Assembly (NCBI GenBank): GCA_964466595.1 | Contig: CAYXNR010000084.1 | Span: forward strand, 1 to 5,595 | Direction: 5' to 3' | Length of the DNA stretch: 5,595 nucleotides | DNA from: JABDGC01 sp964466595 | GTDB lineage: Bacteria; Pseudomonadota; Gammaproteobacteria; DSM-16500 | In this document: piece by piece, positions 5,561 through 5,595 of the stretch | Position numbering within the stretch: the stretch's first letter is position 1 | How the letters are laid out: each line of letters begins with the position of its first letter | Notes under the pieces: generated by a model | What the model saw: only the letters and a program-made list of their open reading frames with translations | Told to the model about the DNA's origin: nothing | Database searches by the model: none | Made by a program: the position numbers and the translations under genes

Positions 5561-5595
5561 AAAAATCCTCGTTTATCTCGTTATATTCTACAGAA
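5561..5595 (-). promoter_or_regulatory. Partial upstream region of the permease gene
   Basis: On the minus strand TAGAAT (5590-5585), one mismatch from the -10 consensus, lies 24 nt before the start codon and overlaps a second -10-like TATAAC. Any -35 box would be beyond the right window edge, so this is only a candidate. Confidence 0.3.

Overview
The window looks like chromosomal housekeeping DNA from a gammaproteobacterium, most likely in or near the Legionellales (Legionella/Coxiella-type). This rests on recognisable Fis, HU, ProQ/FinO and TyrP-type proteins and on moderate, slightly AT-rich composition. The order-level placement is inference from protein character, not from a database search. 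Exactly 100 Ns at 4268-4367 mark a scaffold join in a draft assembly, so the order of genes across that point is provisional.

Left part, minus strand (about 2830 down to 1): a ProQ/FinO-domain RNA chaperone, then after 31 nt an enoyl-CoA hydratase, then after 1 nt a 3-hydroxyisobutyryl-CoA hydrolase-type protein. The last two are translationally coupled and fit consecutive hydratase and thioesterase steps of valine (isobutyryl-CoA) breakdown. The dehydrogenase genes that usually accompany them are not in view. About 100 nt further on is an HPF/RaiA-type ribosome hibernation gene. Its reading frame is broken near the N-terminus by one extra base in a T5 run, and it runs off the left edge.

Middle part, plus strand (2986-4267): genes pointing away from proQ encode an unrecognised lysine-rich, probably coiled-coil protein with an acidic tail, a 91-residue HU-type DNA-binding protein 41 nt later, and after a 171-nt AT-rich spacer the nucleoid protein Fis. 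Fis is cut by the gap just inside its DNA-recognition helix.

Right part, minus strand (5560 to 4368): an aromatic amino acid permease of the TyrP/Mtr (HAAAP) family, intact apart from its last few residues, which are lost in the gap.

The theme is nucleoid and RNA-binding proteins (ProQ, the lysine-rich protein, HU, Fis, HPF) beside branched-chain acyl-CoA catabolism and amino acid import. No mobile element, CRISPR array, tRNA or rRNA was seen, and nothing amounts to a clearly new multi-gene system. The best candidates for something undescribed are the lysine-rich protein paired with HU, and the placement of a ProQ-type RNA chaperone at the head of a valine-catabolism transcript.
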